Shown one piece after another: positions 6,173 to 6,858 of a stretch of DNA of 6,858 nt. Positions within the stretch are counted from its first letter, which is position 1, and each line of letters starts with the position of its first letter. Position numbers and translations under genes: made by a program. The notes under the pieces are model-generated. The model was not told where the DNA came from and did not search any database. It worked only from the letters and a program-made list of their open reading frames with translations. Source of the DNA: Bacteroidota bacterium (GTDB lineage Bacteria > Bacteroidota > Bacteroidia > Chitinophagales > Chitinophagaceae); assembly GCA_005883855.1 (NCBI GenBank), contig VBAU01000251.1, positions 3,500-10,357 of the forward strand, read 5' to 3'.

Positions 6173-6858
6173 GCCGAAAGCATTTCGGAACAATCTTTAT
6201 TTTCAATTTCTCAGGGGTTTCTGCCGGATCGCCGTCAATGTGTATGGGAGCGAGGCTGTTATTTTCAATCGAAAGTTGTTTTGTTTGGAAATAAATAACT
6301 GGGAGGTTTAAAGAGCTTTCCATCTTTTGCAATTTCCCGGCAAGAATTTGTTTTATCAGGTTGTACAGCAACAAGGGTTTTGCTGTTTTTTTTACAATCA
6401 CCACATCCAGCAAGCCATCCGCTAAGAGAGCCTTCGGTGCAATGGTGAAATTGTTTCCGAACTGGTTGCTGTTGGCGATGCTTATGAAAAAAGCTTCGGT
6501 GGAAAATTTAAGTTCGTCGCTTTCAATGGTAAAATGATAAGGCTTTGCAGAGAAAAAATTCTTGCTTACCAGGACAGCATATGTTCGCAGACCGCGCTTC
6601 GTTTTTTTCGAAAATTCAAGAGCCACCTTTGCATCGAAGCCAACGCCGGTAAGCATACAAGAGAAATGTCCGTTAGTAAGAAATCCATCAATTGCTTTTG
6701 CCTTGCTGTTAAAGATTATTTCCAGGGCTTTCAAAGGGTCCTTTGGAATTCCTGCTGCCAATGCTAGTCCATTCCCCGAACCACATGGGATCACTCCAAA
6801 ATTCAAGTTTTCATTCATGAGGCTGCCCACTACCTGGCTCAGCGTTCCATCTCCGCCG
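6159..6858 (-). CDS. Diacylglycerol-kinase-type lipid kinase, YegS/BmrU family (5' end cut off)
   Basis: The frame runs through the window edge, so the N-terminus is missing. The first visible residues are GGDGTLSQVV, the nucleotide-binding motif of the DAGK catalytic domain, followed by PCGSGNGLA, the second diagnostic motif. Next come LTGVGFDA and a C-terminal lobe with IAPKALLADGLLDVVIV and HIDGDPAE, all typical of the YegS/BmrU/DgkB family, which phosphorylates diacylglycerol or related lipid alcohols with ATP. A GTG at 6830 and the ATG at 6818 are in frame but lie after the GGDGT motif, so neither can be the true start. It is a soluble, membrane-associated enzyme. About 233 residues are visible of a family length near 300. 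The substrate (diacylglycerol, phosphatidylglycerol or a sphingoid base) cannot be told. Confidence 0.92.
   Translation of the reverse strand, partial: GGDGTLSQVVGSLMNENLNFGVIPCGSGNGLALAAGIPKDPLKALEIIFNSKAKAIDGFLTNGHFSCMLTGVGFDAKVALEFSKKTKRGLRTYAVLVSKNFFSAKPYHFTIESDELKFSTEAFFISIANSNQFGNNFTIAPKALLADGLLDVVIVKKTAKPLLLYNLIKQILAGKLQKMESSLNLPVIYFQTKQLSIENNSLAPIHIDGDPAETPEKLKIKIVPKCFRLIQP

Overview
The window looks like chromosomal DNA from a member of the Bacteroidota, most likely a Cytophagales-type environmental bacterium. The grounds are moderate GC with lysine-, phenylalanine- and isoleucine-rich proteins, no clear Shine-Dalgarno sequences, a TAnnTTTG-type -7 promoter element in front of the heme A synthase gene, and protein types familiar from that phylum. 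The taxonomic call is inference from these signs, not from a marker gene.

Left part (1-1616, + strand): the last codons of a YeeE/YedE-type membrane protein, then a second small membrane protein of the DUF6691/YeeE type with the signature GACPGP, then a secreted diheme cytochrome c that resembles the thiosulfate dehydrogenase/tetrathionate reductase TsdA. The three are packed 6 and 14 bp apart and read as one operon. The two half-transporters would move a sulfur compound such as thiosulfate across the inner membrane, and the cytochrome would interconvert thiosulfate and tetrathionate in the periplasm.

Middle (1617-2787): a 302-bp non-coding stretch holds a compact nested inverted repeat (1741-1841) and a hairpin with T-runs on both sides that can stop transcription from both directions. 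A convergent - strand gene then encodes a Tat-exported DsrE-like protein with a conserved-looking cysteine and a C-terminal CxxC. It probably belongs functionally with the sulfur operon it faces. A divergent promoter region separates it from ctaA.

Right part (2788-6858): ctaA (heme A synthase, + strand) serves the aa3-type terminal oxidase. It is followed by a large + strand gene that fuses about seven membrane helices to a patatin-like lipase domain with an intact Ser-Asp dyad. The stop of this gene overlaps by 14 bp the 3' end of a convergent - strand gene for a diacylglycerol-kinase-type lipid kinase (YegS/BmrU family), which is cut by the window end. Two lipid-modifying enzymes therefore meet tail to tail.

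The most interesting content is the thiosulfate/tetrathionate module with its facing Tat-DsrE protein, and the membrane-anchored patatin beside a lipid kinase. No mobile element, CRISPR array, tRNA or rRNA was seen.
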